From contig DASXCX010000156.1 in the NCBI GenBank assembly GCA_036490955.1, forward strand, positions 1 to 40,595: a stretch of DNA of 40,595 nt, read 5' to 3'. This DNA comes from CAIKMD01 sp036490955. Lineage in GTDB: Bacteria; Pseudomonadota; Alphaproteobacteria; ATCC43930; CGMCC-115725. The notes beneath the pieces are model-generated. The model saw only the letters and a program-made list of their open reading frames with translations, had not been told where the DNA came from and made no database searches. The position numbers and the translations under genes are program-made. Within the stretch, counting starts at the first letter, position 1, and every line of letters begins with the position of its first letter. Positions 24,443 through 32,337 of the stretch are shown here, one piece after another.

Positions 24443-24467
24443 CAGCGGCGGTGATATGACGCCGCTG
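24443..24467 (-). promoter_or_regulatory. 8-bp inverted repeat abutting the start of the WecA-like gene
   Basis: CAGCGGCG (24443-24450) and CGCCGCTG (24460-24467) are exact reverse complements with nine bases between them. In RNA the hairpin would end directly at the ATG at 24442 and leave no room for a free Shine-Dalgarno. Confidence 0.5.
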
Positions 24468-24504
24468 GGTTAGGCGCAACGCTTTCCGGTGTCGCGGCGG
24501 CCTG

Positions 24505-25032
24505 CTAATCCGGAGAACCGGGCAGCCAATAGACGCGGCCATCGCCGAGATCGGCATGGCAGAGCGTCACCAGATCCGCCGTCACCGACCCCTTGGCGTT
24601 TTTCGCTTGCTGCTGCAAATCGCGGCAAATGTCGCCGCGATGCGAGCGATAGACGTCGCGCGCCGGCACCACCGCGCCGGATGCATCGGCACTGCGCCAT
24701 TGCACTTTTGCGCCGGTCATGGCCGAGGTCGCCCGCAGGCTTGCGGCGGCGAGGTTGAGCCGCGCCGCCGGACTCAGCGAGGACCGTAACGGCGTGCCAA
24801 CGATCTGATCGGCGATATCCATGCTCAGCAACGGGTCGACAGGCTCGGCCAGCGGGTCGCCGTAAGGGCCGGTTGCCTTGACCTGGGTGGTCGGCGGTGC
24901 CCGGTCGAACAATGCGCCGAGGGGCCCGGGCGGGTCCGGCCGGGTGAAGGGCGCGCAGGCGCTGACCACCAGTAACAAGGCCAAGGCTGCGCTGAGCGTT
25001 AACGGGTTTGGGCTACGATTGCTGCGATGCAT
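24505..25032 (-). CDS. 17-kDa surface-antigen-like lipoprotein
   Basis: The protein has 175 residues with a signal peptide and lipobox VVSAC (Cys26), so it is probably anchored in the outer membrane. The C-terminal part has VQWRSADASGAVVPARDVY, then GDICRDL and VTLCHADLGDGRVYW, which fits the RT0821/17-kDa antigen-type domain with its two conserved Cys residues. GGAAGG lies upstream of the ATG. The start codon shares the six bases ATGCAT with the divergent gene at 25027. It lies 62 bp ahead of the WecA-like gene on the same strand. Function unknown, structural envelope role likely. Confidence 0.82.
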   Translation of the reverse strand: MHRSNRSPNPLTLSAALALLLVVSACAPFTRPDPPGPLGALFDRAPPTTQVKATGPYGDPLAEPVDPLLSMDIADQIVGTPLRSSLSPAARLNLAAASLRATSAMTGAKVQWRSADASGAVVPARDVYRSHRGDICRDLQQQAKNAKGSVTADLVTLCHADLGDGRVYWLPGSPD

Positions 25033-25515
25033 CTCCGCGCCTTCCTTTTCTCGCTAGGCCTTGCCAGCATTGTCGTTTCATCGACCGGCACGCCGGCGCG
25101 CGCGCTGTTCTACAACCTCGACGGCGCCTATCACTGTGTGACCCAATCCGATCCCGCCTGCGCGGCAGAGGCTAGGCTCCCGCCACCGCCCCCGCCGCCG
25201 GGGGCGGTCCCGACCGGTCCCACATTGGAAAGTGTTTTTGCCGCGATCCACGCCCAAAGGCTGAGCGTGGCCGATATGCAACTGCTCGCAGCCCATGCCC
25301 GCCAAAGGGAGCCACGGGCCGTCGAGGCGCTCGCTTGGTGCAAGCTCTATGGCATCGGGTGGTCGGCCGATCCGATCGCTGCCTATCTCCTCTATGGCTT
25401 GGCGTCGGCGCTGGGTGTGCCCAAAGCCCATGCCAATCAGATCACAATTTTCGAGACACGGATGACGCAGCAGCAGCGGCAGGATTTGCTGGTGGTATTG
25501 CAAACGATCCATTGA
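25027..25515 (+). CDS. Exported Sel1-like hypothetical protein
   Basis: The protein has 162 residues with a signal peptide (about 1-26, ending ARA). A Pro-rich linker (PPPPPPPG) follows, then a helical region with EALAWCKLYGIGWSADPIAAYLLYGLASALG that looks like one or two degenerate Sel1/TPR-like repeats. Such repeats bind other proteins. The ATG at 25027 forms part of ATGCAT shared with the divergent lipoprotein gene, and no Shine-Dalgarno is seen. A 7-bp hairpin at 25528-25545 follows the stop and may end transcription. The function is unknown. Confidence 0.7.
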   Translation: MHLRAFLFSLGLASIVVSSTGTPARALFYNLDGAYHCVTQSDPACAAEARLPPPPPPPGAVPTGPTLESVFAAIHAQRLSVADMQLLAAHARQREPRAVEALAWCKLYGIGWSADPIAAYLLYGLASALGVPKAHANQITIFETRMTQQQRQDLLVVLQTIH

Positions 25516-25527
25516 TGCCTCGGGGGG

Positions 25528-25545
25528 CGAGGATGGCGATCCTCG
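25528..25545 (+). terminator. Possible weak terminator hairpin
   Basis: CGAGGAT (25528-25534) pairs exactly with ATCCTCG (25539-25545) over a GGCG loop, 12 bp after the stop of the Sel1-like gene. The downstream bases are only mildly T-rich, so termination is uncertain. Confidence 0.4.
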
Positions 25546-25720
25546 ATTCTCGGTGAGTTTGGTAAACGGGCCGTTAACCGGCGGGCGACAAGGTAAGGGC
25601 GAAGGCTCGCGATATTGCTCTGCGCAGCCGCTTGCGCGTCGGCCTGCGAGTCGCCAGCATCGCGCCCCGCGCTGCAATGCCCCAAAAGGCGGCGCGATTT
25701 TGATTGGACGATGCAAAACC

Positions 25721-26344
25721 GTGTCCGATTCGTCGACGTTGCGCACTTCAGGGTGGGTCAAATACTACACGGCGACCGAGGGTCGGCCGCCGCGGCCGAC
25801 CTTGCTCGCCGCGCTTGATCGCTTTGCTGCTGAAGGAATTTGCGGCACCGCGGCCGATCTCGGCTGCGGCGACGGGCGCGATGCGATCGAGCTGTTGCGG
25901 CGGCGCTGGCGGGTGATCGGTATCGATTCCGAGGCGGTCGCGCTCGAGCGTTTGCGCACGCGTCCGGATCTGCCGCCAGCCGCGGCACTCGAACTGCGCG
26001 CCGAAAAATTCGAGGACGCGAATTGGGGCAAGGTCGAGCTCGTCAATTCGAGCTTCGCGTTGCCTTTTTGCCCGCCGCCGGCCTTTCCGGCGCTGTGGCG
26101 TAAGATCGATGCGTCGATCGCGCCGGGCGGACGCTTTGCCGGTCAACTTTGCGGGCAGCGCGATAGCTGGGCGGAAAGGGGCGTTGACAATCAGCCGGTC
26201 ACTTTCCACGACGAGGCGGCGGCGCGCGCGCTCTTTGCGAACTACGTGATCGAGCAATTCGAGATCGAGGAAACCGATTCAGTCACGCCGCGCGGCGAGA
26301 CCAAGCACTGGCATCTCTTTCATGTGATTGCGCGAAAGCGCTGA
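25721..26344 (+). CDS. Class I SAM-dependent methyltransferase (TehB-like layout)
   Basis: The protein is taken as 207 residues from a GTG at 25721, because the family start is just before WVKYYTATEGRPPRPTLL. The longer frame to 25553 is Arg-rich, unlike the family, and lacks support. The SAM motif is DLGCGDGRDAIELL (46-59), followed by VIGID, and the C-terminal part has GRFAGQLCGQRDSWAE and KHWHLFHVIARKR. It is probably a small-molecule or metalloid methyltransferase, but the substrate is not visible. It is convergent with the tiny lipoprotein gene at 26351. Confidence 0.85.
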   Translation: MSDSSTLRTSGWVKYYTATEGRPPRPTLLAALDRFAAEGICGTAADLGCGDGRDAIELLRRRWRVIGIDSEAVALERLRTRPDLPPAAALELRAEKFEDANWGKVELVNSSFALPFCPPPAFPALWRKIDASIAPGGRFAGQLCGQRDSWAERGVDNQPVTFHDEAAARALFANYVIEQFEIEETDSVTPRGETKHWHLFHVIARKR

Positions 26345-26350
26345 GCGCCC

Positions 26351-26524
26351 TCAGCGCCAACCGCGATGCCAGCCGCCGCCGCCAATGAATACGGCACCCG
26401 CGACCGGCGGTCCGTAGTAAGCGGGGTAATAGCCGTAACCATAAGGGCCCGGATAGGCAACGCAGCCGCTGAGGCCCAAACCCACCGCCGCGACGAGCAA
26501 GAAGCGGAACCATCCTGACGACAT
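26351..26524 (-). CDS. 57-aa Gly/Tyr-rich lipoprotein
   Basis: The ATG at 26524 has AGGAGG six bases upstream, which decides the start against a longer frame to 26638. The lipobox is LSGC with Cys21. The mature part is a short Gly/Tyr/Pro-rich stretch (GPYGYGYYPAYYGPP) ending HRGWR, with no recognisable domain. Similar tiny Tyr/Gly lipoproteins are common in Rhodospirillales and related groups. The function is unknown, perhaps envelope packing. Confidence 0.78.
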   Translation of the reverse strand: MSSGWFRFLLVAAVGLGLSGCVAYPGPYGYGYYPAYYGPPVAGAVFIGGGGWHRGWR

Positions 26525-26707
26525 CGGCAACCTCCTGACAGGCGCACTCTCGACCGAAAGATGGTAGGGCGTTGCGGCCCGTCCCATCCCTCGCCGACGA
26601 CAACGGGCGACCGGGCCGGTTTGTTCAATCCCGGGCAAATTTATGTCTGTAGCTTCGCTAACCTCCTTGTGTTACGAGGATAACGACCATTTATCGGGGA
26701 GGGGGAA

Positions 26708-27577
26708 ATGGCGATACAAATCAGAAGATATATCGCGACGCTTTCCGTAGCCGCGGCGGCCGTGGTCGCGACCGCCGCGACGAGTTTCGCCGAGACGCCG
26801 CTTGAGCGCGGCACCTACTTGATGAACAGCATTGTCGCTTGCGGCAATTGCCACACGCCGAAGGGCCCGAACGGCAAGGCGATCGCGGACAAGGAATTGG
26901 CGGGCGGCGATCCGATCGATGCGCCCGTCTTTCACGCCGTGCCGCCGAACATAACGCCCGACAAAGCAACCGGCATCGGCAACTGGACCGACGAGCAGAT
27001 TATCAACGCGATCCGCAACGGGAAGCGGCCCGACGGCACGACAATCGGCCCGCCGATGCCGATCGCTTTTTATCGCGACATGTCGGATACGGATGCGAAG
27101 GCGATTGTTGCTTATCTCCGTTCGGTCAAGCCGATCAGCAACAAGGTCGAGAAATCGACCTACAAAATTCCGCTGCCGGCTGCCTACGGCCCGCCGGTGA
27201 CGCATGTCGCCGACGTGCCGAGCACCAACGCCGTCGCCTATGGCAGATATCTCGCGACGGGCCTCGGCCATTGCATGGATTGCCATACGCCCGATGTTCA
27301 GGGCCGTCCCGACTTCACGCGGCTTGGCGCCGGCGGCAACGAGTTCGGCGCGCCCAATGGCGGCCTCATCCTGTCGGCCAATCTCACGCCCGGCAATCCA
27401 CAAGGTATCGCCGGCTGGACCAACGATCAGATCAAGACCGCGATCACCACCGGGATGCGGCCCGACCGGCCTCTGGTGCGGCTGATGGCGTTCGATTGGT
27501 ACAAGAATATTTCGAGCGCCGATCTCAACGATCTCATCGCTTTTCTGCGCAGCCTGAAGGCGGTCAAATCGCCGTAG
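26708..27577 (+). CDS. Exported diheme cytochrome c (alcohol-dehydrogenase-subunit-like)
   Basis: The protein has 289 residues with GGGAGGGGG before the ATG and a signal peptide to about residue 28. Two c-type heme sites are visible, CGNCH (45-49) and CMDCH (189-193). The sequence around them, with ITPDKATGIGNWTDEQIINAI and LTPGNPQGIAGWTNDQIKTAI, shows two similar halves, as in the cytochrome subunits of membrane alcohol and aldehyde dehydrogenases or SoxA/ThiosulfDH-like proteins. No dehydrogenase partner is nearby. It likely passes periplasmic electrons to an oxidase. The redox partner is unknown. Confidence 0.9.
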   Translation: MAIQIRRYIATLSVAAAAVVATAATSFAETPLERGTYLMNSIVACGNCHTPKGPNGKAIADKELAGGDPIDAPVFHAVPPNITPDKATGIGNWTDEQIINAIRNGKRPDGTTIGPPMPIAFYRDMSDTDAKAIVAYLRSVKPISNKVEKSTYKIPLPAAYGPPVTHVADVPSTNAVAYGRYLATGLGHCMDCHTPDVQGRPDFTRLGAGGNEFGAPNGGLILSANLTPGNPQGIAGWTNDQIKTAITTGMRPDRPLVRLMAFDWYKNISSADLNDLIAFLRSLKAVKSP

Positions 27578-27600
27578 TCCACCGCCTTCGCTCAGCCTCG

Positions 27601-27630
27601 GCGCCGCCGCGGGAACGCCTGCGGCGGCGT
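27601..27630 (+). terminator. GC-rich hairpin after the cytochrome gene
   Basis: A 10-bp stem (27601-27610 with 27621-27630, one G-T pair) closes a 10-base loop, 24 bp after the cytochrome stop. The following CGCTGTTTCG has only a short T-run, so terminator function is tentative. Confidence 0.4.
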
Positions 27631-27672
27631 CGCTGTTTCGTCCGTGGGAGGAATTTTCCGAGGAGGTGAAGC

Positions 27673-28146
27673 ATGTTGGACCATGCCGGAGATGACGCGA
27701 TGCGGGCGCGGATCGCAGAAGTCGAAGCCCAACGCATTCCCGTTCGCGACGTGCTGAGCTGGTTCGCGCCGTGGTTCATGGCCGCGGTCCTCGTTCTGGT
27801 CTGTCTCGGGGCGCTCTGGTGCGCCAGCAGCGCGAGCGATGATCTGACCTATTCGATCGGCCTCATCGGTGCGCTGCTTGCCTTCATCGCGCTAATTTGG
27901 GAAAGCGCTGCCGCGCTTTCCGGCAGGCTCGAGGCGTTGTCGTCCCCCATGCTGGTCGACGATGATTTGTCGCTCATCGTGCTGATGGTGCTGCTCGGCC
28001 TGTTGGCGTTGGGCGGATTGATGCTCGCGGCACGCGGCCCGAGCCCGACCGCGAACGGCGTCGGTTACGGGCTTTGCCTTTTCGCCGTGGTCTTCGCCTT
28101 CGCCAATATCAAACACCATTTTGATCGGCGCGAGGCGGATGGCTGA
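27673..28146 (+). CDS. Four-helix membrane protein, unknown function
   Basis: The protein has 157 residues with AGGAGG seven bases before the ATG. After an acidic cytoplasmic N-terminus (about 1-30), hydrophobic segments are visible near residues 34-54, 60-80, 98-120 and 126-146, with a charged tail (KHHFDRREADG). I recognise no family. The stop lies three bases from the stop of the convergent CHAT gene. No motif suggests transport or catalysis. Confidence 0.75.
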   Translation: MLDHAGDDAMRARIAEVEAQRIPVRDVLSWFAPWFMAAVLVLVCLGALWCASSASDDLTYSIGLIGALLAFIALIWESAAALSGRLEALSSPMLVDDDLSLIVLMVLLGLLALGGLMLAARGPSPTANGVGYGLCLFAVVFAFANIKHHFDRREADG

Positions 28147-28149
28147 CCG

Positions 28150-31100
28150 TTATCCGGCGCCGCCGTCGCCGACCAGTGAGAACGGCGCCCAAAAGATTGG
28201 ATGTGCATAGGAATACGTGGCCTGCCGCGTGCCCGGGTCGATCGCGCCGGGTCCGTCGATTAACGTCAGCATCGCCTGCCGCAGCGCCTCGGCGCGGGTG
28301 ATGCCGGGACTAGCCGCTTCTCGCTCGAACGTTGTAGTCGTCAGGATGCGCGCCGATACCGTTTCGACCGGCCAGTTCGATACCAGCACCGCGCGCGAGC
28401 CGGCATAGAAAAAGGCGAGGCCCAGACCTGATACGGCTTCGGCGCCGGCACCGTTCCCCGCCGCTGTGTTGCATGCCGACAGCACGACCCAGTCCGCGTT
28501 GAGCTTGAGCCCCAAGATCTTGCTCACGGTCAGCAGGCCATCGCCCGGCACATGAGCGACGTCGGGCGCGCTCAAGGCGAGGGCCGGCTCGGTCAGTTTG
28601 TCGAGATCACCCGGGATCAACCCATGCGTCGCGAACATCACGACTCGGCGGTCGTCGAGATCGATCGTGCGCACGATCTGCTCGTTGGCCTGCGCGCCGA
28701 GATAGACGTCTTTCGCCGGGTCGGCCTTTAATGCGATCGCGACTTCTTTTACTTCGTCGGCAGTGTCGGGTAGGCGCGGCAGGTCGGCAAGACCGCCGTT
28801 GTTGTCATCCTTGGGCGCGCTGCGCAAATGCACCGCGCCACGTGAGGCGATCGCCGTTGGCGCCGCCGGCGCGGCTTTCGCTGCGGCGAGCGCCCGCGCC
28901 GCCTCGGCCGTGCTGAACCAGGGATCGCCGAAGCCGATGAAAGGCTTCCTGCCGCTTTTTGCCGCGGTCATCGTGCGCAGCGTGGTCAGCGCCGTGACCG
29001 TCGGCAATTGCGTGATCGCGATCTGGCGGATGAGCCAGGGCACGGTCTTATAGCCGGCGAAGAGCGGCTGCCCGGCGCTGTCGGGGACGATTTTCGTGTT
29101 ATCCGTCGCGAGCATGCCGAACGGAATTTGCCCCAACGCACCATTCGCGACGACGAACAGATCCTTTGCGCCTCCCCAGCCTTGCTTTACCGGCGCGACG
29201 AGTCCGGCATAAAGCTTGTAGGCGCTGGCGATGTCAAAAGCCGGAATGTTTCCCGATGCGCCCGCGTCGGGATCGACGGCAGCGCGCAAGGTTTTCACCG
29301 TCTGATCGATGTCGCGGCTCGACAACGGCGAGAGAGCGAAGACCGGCGGGCCTTTTTGCGGGACGGCCCAGAGATAAGTGTGTTCCGGTGCGATAAGGAT
29401 CGCGAGCAGGGCCTCGCCGGGCCGCAATGCCTTCTGCGTGTCGGCGACGGTCGATGGCTTGGGATCGGTGAGTCGGAGATATTGCGGAAACTGCCGGGCG
29501 AGCTGGGTGCGCATGTCTTTGCGCTGCCCTGTGAGGCTGTCGATTTGCGCGCGCAGCTTGGCGAGCGCCGCGTCGTCGCGCTGGCCACTCGGCAGCGCGA
29601 AGCCATTGGCGAGCGTCGTGGTTAGCGCATCGATCTGGCGCTGGGCGTCCTGCTCGCGCCGCGTCAGCGCGGCGAGCGTAGGGTCGCGCGCCGCCGATCG
29701 CGCCGCGGCGGCGGCGACCGCGCGCTGCACTTTCTGGCCGCGCGCCGCATCGGCGATGCGAAAGCCTTCGATCGCGGCGTCGGGCGTGTTGTCCTTGACG
29801 AGCAGGCTGAGATAGCCGTCGAGAACGAACGTGCGCCAGCGATCGATCCGCGCTTGGCCGCCTTCATCGAGGCTATCGTTCGTGGTGTCGAGAAGAATCG
29901 GCACCGCTTTGGCAAAATTGGCGCGCGCTCTTGCGCTATCGCCGCTGGCGAGCAGCGCATCGGCGTAAAGGCCGATCTGAATGGCCGTGCGCTCATCATT
30001 GGCCCCGAACATGCGTGTCGAGAGATCGATGGCGCTTTGTGCCCAAGCGGCTGCATCCTGAGCGCGGCCGCTGCGCAGCGCCGTCGTGACGAGGCCCGGA
30101 TTGGCGACGAGAATTCGCGACAGATAATTTCGATCATTGGCGAGGGCCGAGACGATCAGGTCGATCTGCGCCAATGCCTCGGCGATTTTGCCCTGGCCCA
30201 GCAAGGCGGCGACCAGCGCCGCTCGGGCATCAGCGAGACCGCGCGAAGTCTTCTCGACGCCGATGGCGGAGTAGGTGTCGATGGCAATCTGACTGAGTTT
30301 CGTGGCATCGCCGTAGCGGCCTTCGGTCGCAAGGATTCCGCTGAGCGCGCTGATCAGATCGACGGTTTCGACGGCGTAGCGGCCCTGAGCCTCAAGTTGG
30401 TTGAGCAAGCCCTGCCGCGCGGCGATCTCGGCTTCGGCGAGGCGGTTTTCGCCGCGCAGTGCCGCGGCGAGATTGGCGTAGCTATAGGATGCCGCGGCAG
30501 ACCAGATCCGCGACACGACGACGTTGATCGAGGCCAAATCTTTCGCCTCTTGTAGGCCTTCGGGGATGGCACGGCGGAAATCGGCTTCGGCTTCATCGAA
30601 GCGGCCCGAGGCGAGGGCGATGTTTCCATGCACGTGATCCAGCGCCCAGGCGTCGCCGGCACGGTTAGGCCGCGACGCCGGAAGCTGCGAAAGCTTATCG
30701 ACAACTCTTTCCATCGCCTGCGCTTGCGTTTTGGCTTCGTCGAGCTGTCCCGAGCCGGCAGTGAAGGTAATCAGCGTCTGGTACGCGGCGACGGTTCGCT
30801 CGCTCGGTGCGCCTTGACCCTCGGTCAGCGCGATGAGCTGCTTGCTGAGCGCGATTGCCTCGTTGCTATTGCCGGCGCGTGATTGGATCGAACGCATCAG
30901 ATTGAGAAGGGCGAGATAACCCTCGGACGCGGATTGTGTGCCCGGCGATGGGCGAGCGATATCGATCGCTTTCTGCAAATCGGTCGTGCTCTGCACGACG
31001 CGGCCGAGCGCGGCGGCCGCGGTGGCGCGGCCTGCATAGAAGCGTGCGAGATCGGAGCCGGATAGGCCCGGCGTCGGCTGCGCATCCGCGGCCCTGGTCT

Positions 31101-31251
31101 GCGCTGCGATCTTCGCGAGATCGGGCTTCTCCTGATCGAGGATGGCGGTGATGTCGGCGACGCTGCGTGGCGGCGGCAAGGTCTGGGCCATTGCCGCGCC
31201 AGGAAACAGCCCCAGAATCATGCTGACGATACGTAACGTGCGGCCGATCAT
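28150..31251 (-). CDS. Exported TPR-CHAT protein (putative caspase-like protease)
   Basis: The protein has 1033 residues. A signal peptide (about 1-22, ending AMA) sends it out of the cytoplasm. Tetratricopeptide-like helical pairs fill about residues 40-480, a coiled-coil-rich part follows around 500-620, and a CHAT domain covers about 650-1030. The catalytic dyad is present: His876 in VVMFATHGLIPGD and Cys927 in WVVLSACNTAAGNG. CHAT domains are clan CD peptidases related to caspases and separase. Cytoplasmic relatives include the type III-E CRISPR partner Csx29. An exported one must act in the periplasm or outside. The substrate is unknown. Confidence 0.92.
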   Translation of the reverse strand: MIGRTLRIVSMILGLFPGAAMAQTLPPPRSVADITAILDQEKPDLAKIAAQTRAADAQPTPGLSGSDLARFYAGRATAAAALGRVVQSTTDLQKAIDIARPSPGTQSASEGYLALLNLMRSIQSRAGNSNEAIALSKQLIALTEGQGAPSERTVAAYQTLITFTAGSGQLDEAKTQAQAMERVVDKLSQLPASRPNRAGDAWALDHVHGNIALASGRFDEAEADFRRAIPEGLQEAKDLASINVVVSRIWSAAASYSYANLAAALRGENRLAEAEIAARQGLLNQLEAQGRYAVETVDLISALSGILATEGRYGDATKLSQIAIDTYSAIGVEKTSRGLADARAALVAALLGQGKIAEALAQIDLIVSALANDRNYLSRILVANPGLVTTALRSGRAQDAAAWAQSAIDLSTRMFGANDERTAIQIGLYADALLASGDSARARANFAKAVPILLDTTNDSLDEGGQARIDRWRTFVLDGYLSLLVKDNTPDAAIEGFRIADAARGQKVQRAVAAAAARSAARDPTLAALTRREQDAQRQIDALTTTLANGFALPSGQRDDAALAKLRAQIDSLTGQRKDMRTQLARQFPQYLRLTDPKPSTVADTQKALRPGEALLAILIAPEHTYLWAVPQKGPPVFALSPLSSRDIDQTVKTLRAAVDPDAGASGNIPAFDIASAYKLYAGLVAPVKQGWGGAKDLFVVANGALGQIPFGMLATDNTKIVPDSAGQPLFAGYKTVPWLIRQIAITQLPTVTALTTLRTMTAAKSGRKPFIGFGDPWFSTAEAARALAAAKAAPAAPTAIASRGAVHLRSAPKDDNNGGLADLPRLPDTADEVKEVAIALKADPAKDVYLGAQANEQIVRTIDLDDRRVVMFATHGLIPGDLDKLTEPALALSAPDVAHVPGDGLLTVSKILGLKLNADWVVLSACNTAAGNGAGAEAVSGLGLAFFYAGSRAVLVSNWPVETVSARILTTTTFEREAASPGITRAEALRQAMLTLIDGPGAIDPGTRQATYSYAHPIFWAPFSLVGDGGAG

Positions 31252-31253
31252 TG

Positions 31254-31277
31254 TGAGGTCCCCCTCGAAGGGCCTCA
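31254..31277 (-). promoter_or_regulatory. Hairpin over the ribosome binding site of the CHAT gene
   Basis: In the minus-strand RNA, TGAGG and CCTCA pair around an inner CCCT-TCG-AGGG stem. The hairpin ends three bases before the ATG at 31251 and contains the G-rich Shine-Dalgarno (AGGGGG), so it could restrict translation. Confidence 0.45.
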
Positions 31278-31397
31278 GCTAATCGCGAAAGCTGGCGCAA
31301 GACAAGGCGGCGCGGTTACGCCTAGCGGGCTCGCTGGCATCGCCGCGTCCCGCGTGCTACGTCCGGGATCAAGGGCTCGCGAAGCCTTGGGGGGAAA

Positions 31398-32312
31398 ATG
31401 CGCGTTTGTGTTCGGTTGCTTCTCGCGATTATGGCGCTCGTCGCGCCCCTCGCGGTCGCCCAAGCGCAAACCAAGCTTACCCTCGGCTATGGCTCGGCGA
31501 GCGCCTGGATCGCGTCCTTCGTCGCCGCCGATCAGGGGATGTTCGCGAAAAATGGTCTCGACGTGGCAATGCGCTTCGTGCCGAGCGCCGCGACGCAGCC
31601 GGCAGCCATCACCGCGGGCTCGATCGATATCGGTACGTTCAACGCGCCGCTCTTTTTCCTCGCTGACGAAGGCGGGCTCGATCTGCAAATCGTTGCCGGC
31701 GGCACATCGGAGCAAGGCCGGGACAAGGAGATGGGCCGCGTGATGGCGCGCGAGGATAGCGGTATCCAAACCGCGCAGGATTTCCGCGGCCGCCGGATCG
31801 GGATTCCGGGCCGCAATTCGATCCTTCACGTCTCGCTGATGAAATGGTTGAAGGATAACGGCGTCGATCCCGGCCAGGAGAGCTTCGTCGAGATCGGCAT
31901 GCCTCAGCTCAGCGACATGCTGAAATCGGGCCAGATCGACGGTGCCGTCTCGGTCGAGCCTTTCGCCGGCCAGATCGAGAAGAACAAGACCGGCTATCGC
32001 GTCTCGCTGCTGACCGCGGATTTCGCTTTTTATGCGATGAGCCGCTCGCTCATCGACAAGAATCCGCAAGCGGTCGCGGCCTTCAGGGCGGCGATCCAAG
32101 AGGGCGCGGATTATGCGAATACCCATCCCGGCGAAGCGCGCCGGACGCAAATCACGTTCTTGAAGCTGCCCGAGAATGTCGCGATGGCGACCGATCTGCC
32201 GGTCTATTCGCCCGCGGTGACGGCGGCGGAAGTGCAGCTCTGGCTCGATGCCTGCAAGGATCTCGGCGTGACCAAAGGCACGCTGAAGCTCGACGATGTC
32301 TTGGCGAAGTAA
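31398..32312 (+). CDS. NMT1/SsuA-type periplasmic substrate-binding protein
   Basis: The protein has 304 residues with GGGGGG upstream of the ATG and a signal peptide (ending AQA near 23). Binding-protein features are GYGSASAWIASFVAADQGMF, ITAGSIDIGTFNAPL and DFRGRRIGIPGRNS, typical of aliphatic sulfonate, nitrate and taurine receptors. It is followed after 25 bp by a 4,5-dihydroxyphthalate-decarboxylase-like gene and then a DMT exporter gene, probably one operon. There is no ABC permease or ATPase. The operon context hints at aromatic acids, but the ligand is unproven. Confidence 0.85.
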   Translation: MRVCVRLLLAIMALVAPLAVAQAQTKLTLGYGSASAWIASFVAADQGMFAKNGLDVAMRFVPSAATQPAAITAGSIDIGTFNAPLFFLADEGGLDLQIVAGGTSEQGRDKEMGRVMAREDSGIQTAQDFRGRRIGIPGRNSILHVSLMKWLKDNGVDPGQESFVEIGMPQLSDMLKSGQIDGAVSVEPFAGQIEKNKTGYRVSLLTADFAFYAMSRSLIDKNPQAVAAFRAAIQEGADYANTHPGEARRTQITFLKLPENVAMATDLPVYSPAVTAAEVQLWLDACKDLGVTKGTLKLDDVLAK

Positions 32313-32337
32313 ACGTTTTCGTTGAAAGGAAGCGATC

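Noticed and set aside
25553..25720. N-terminal extension of the methyltransferase frame
   Set aside because: Arg-rich with no family similarity; the GTG at 25721 fits the family start better.
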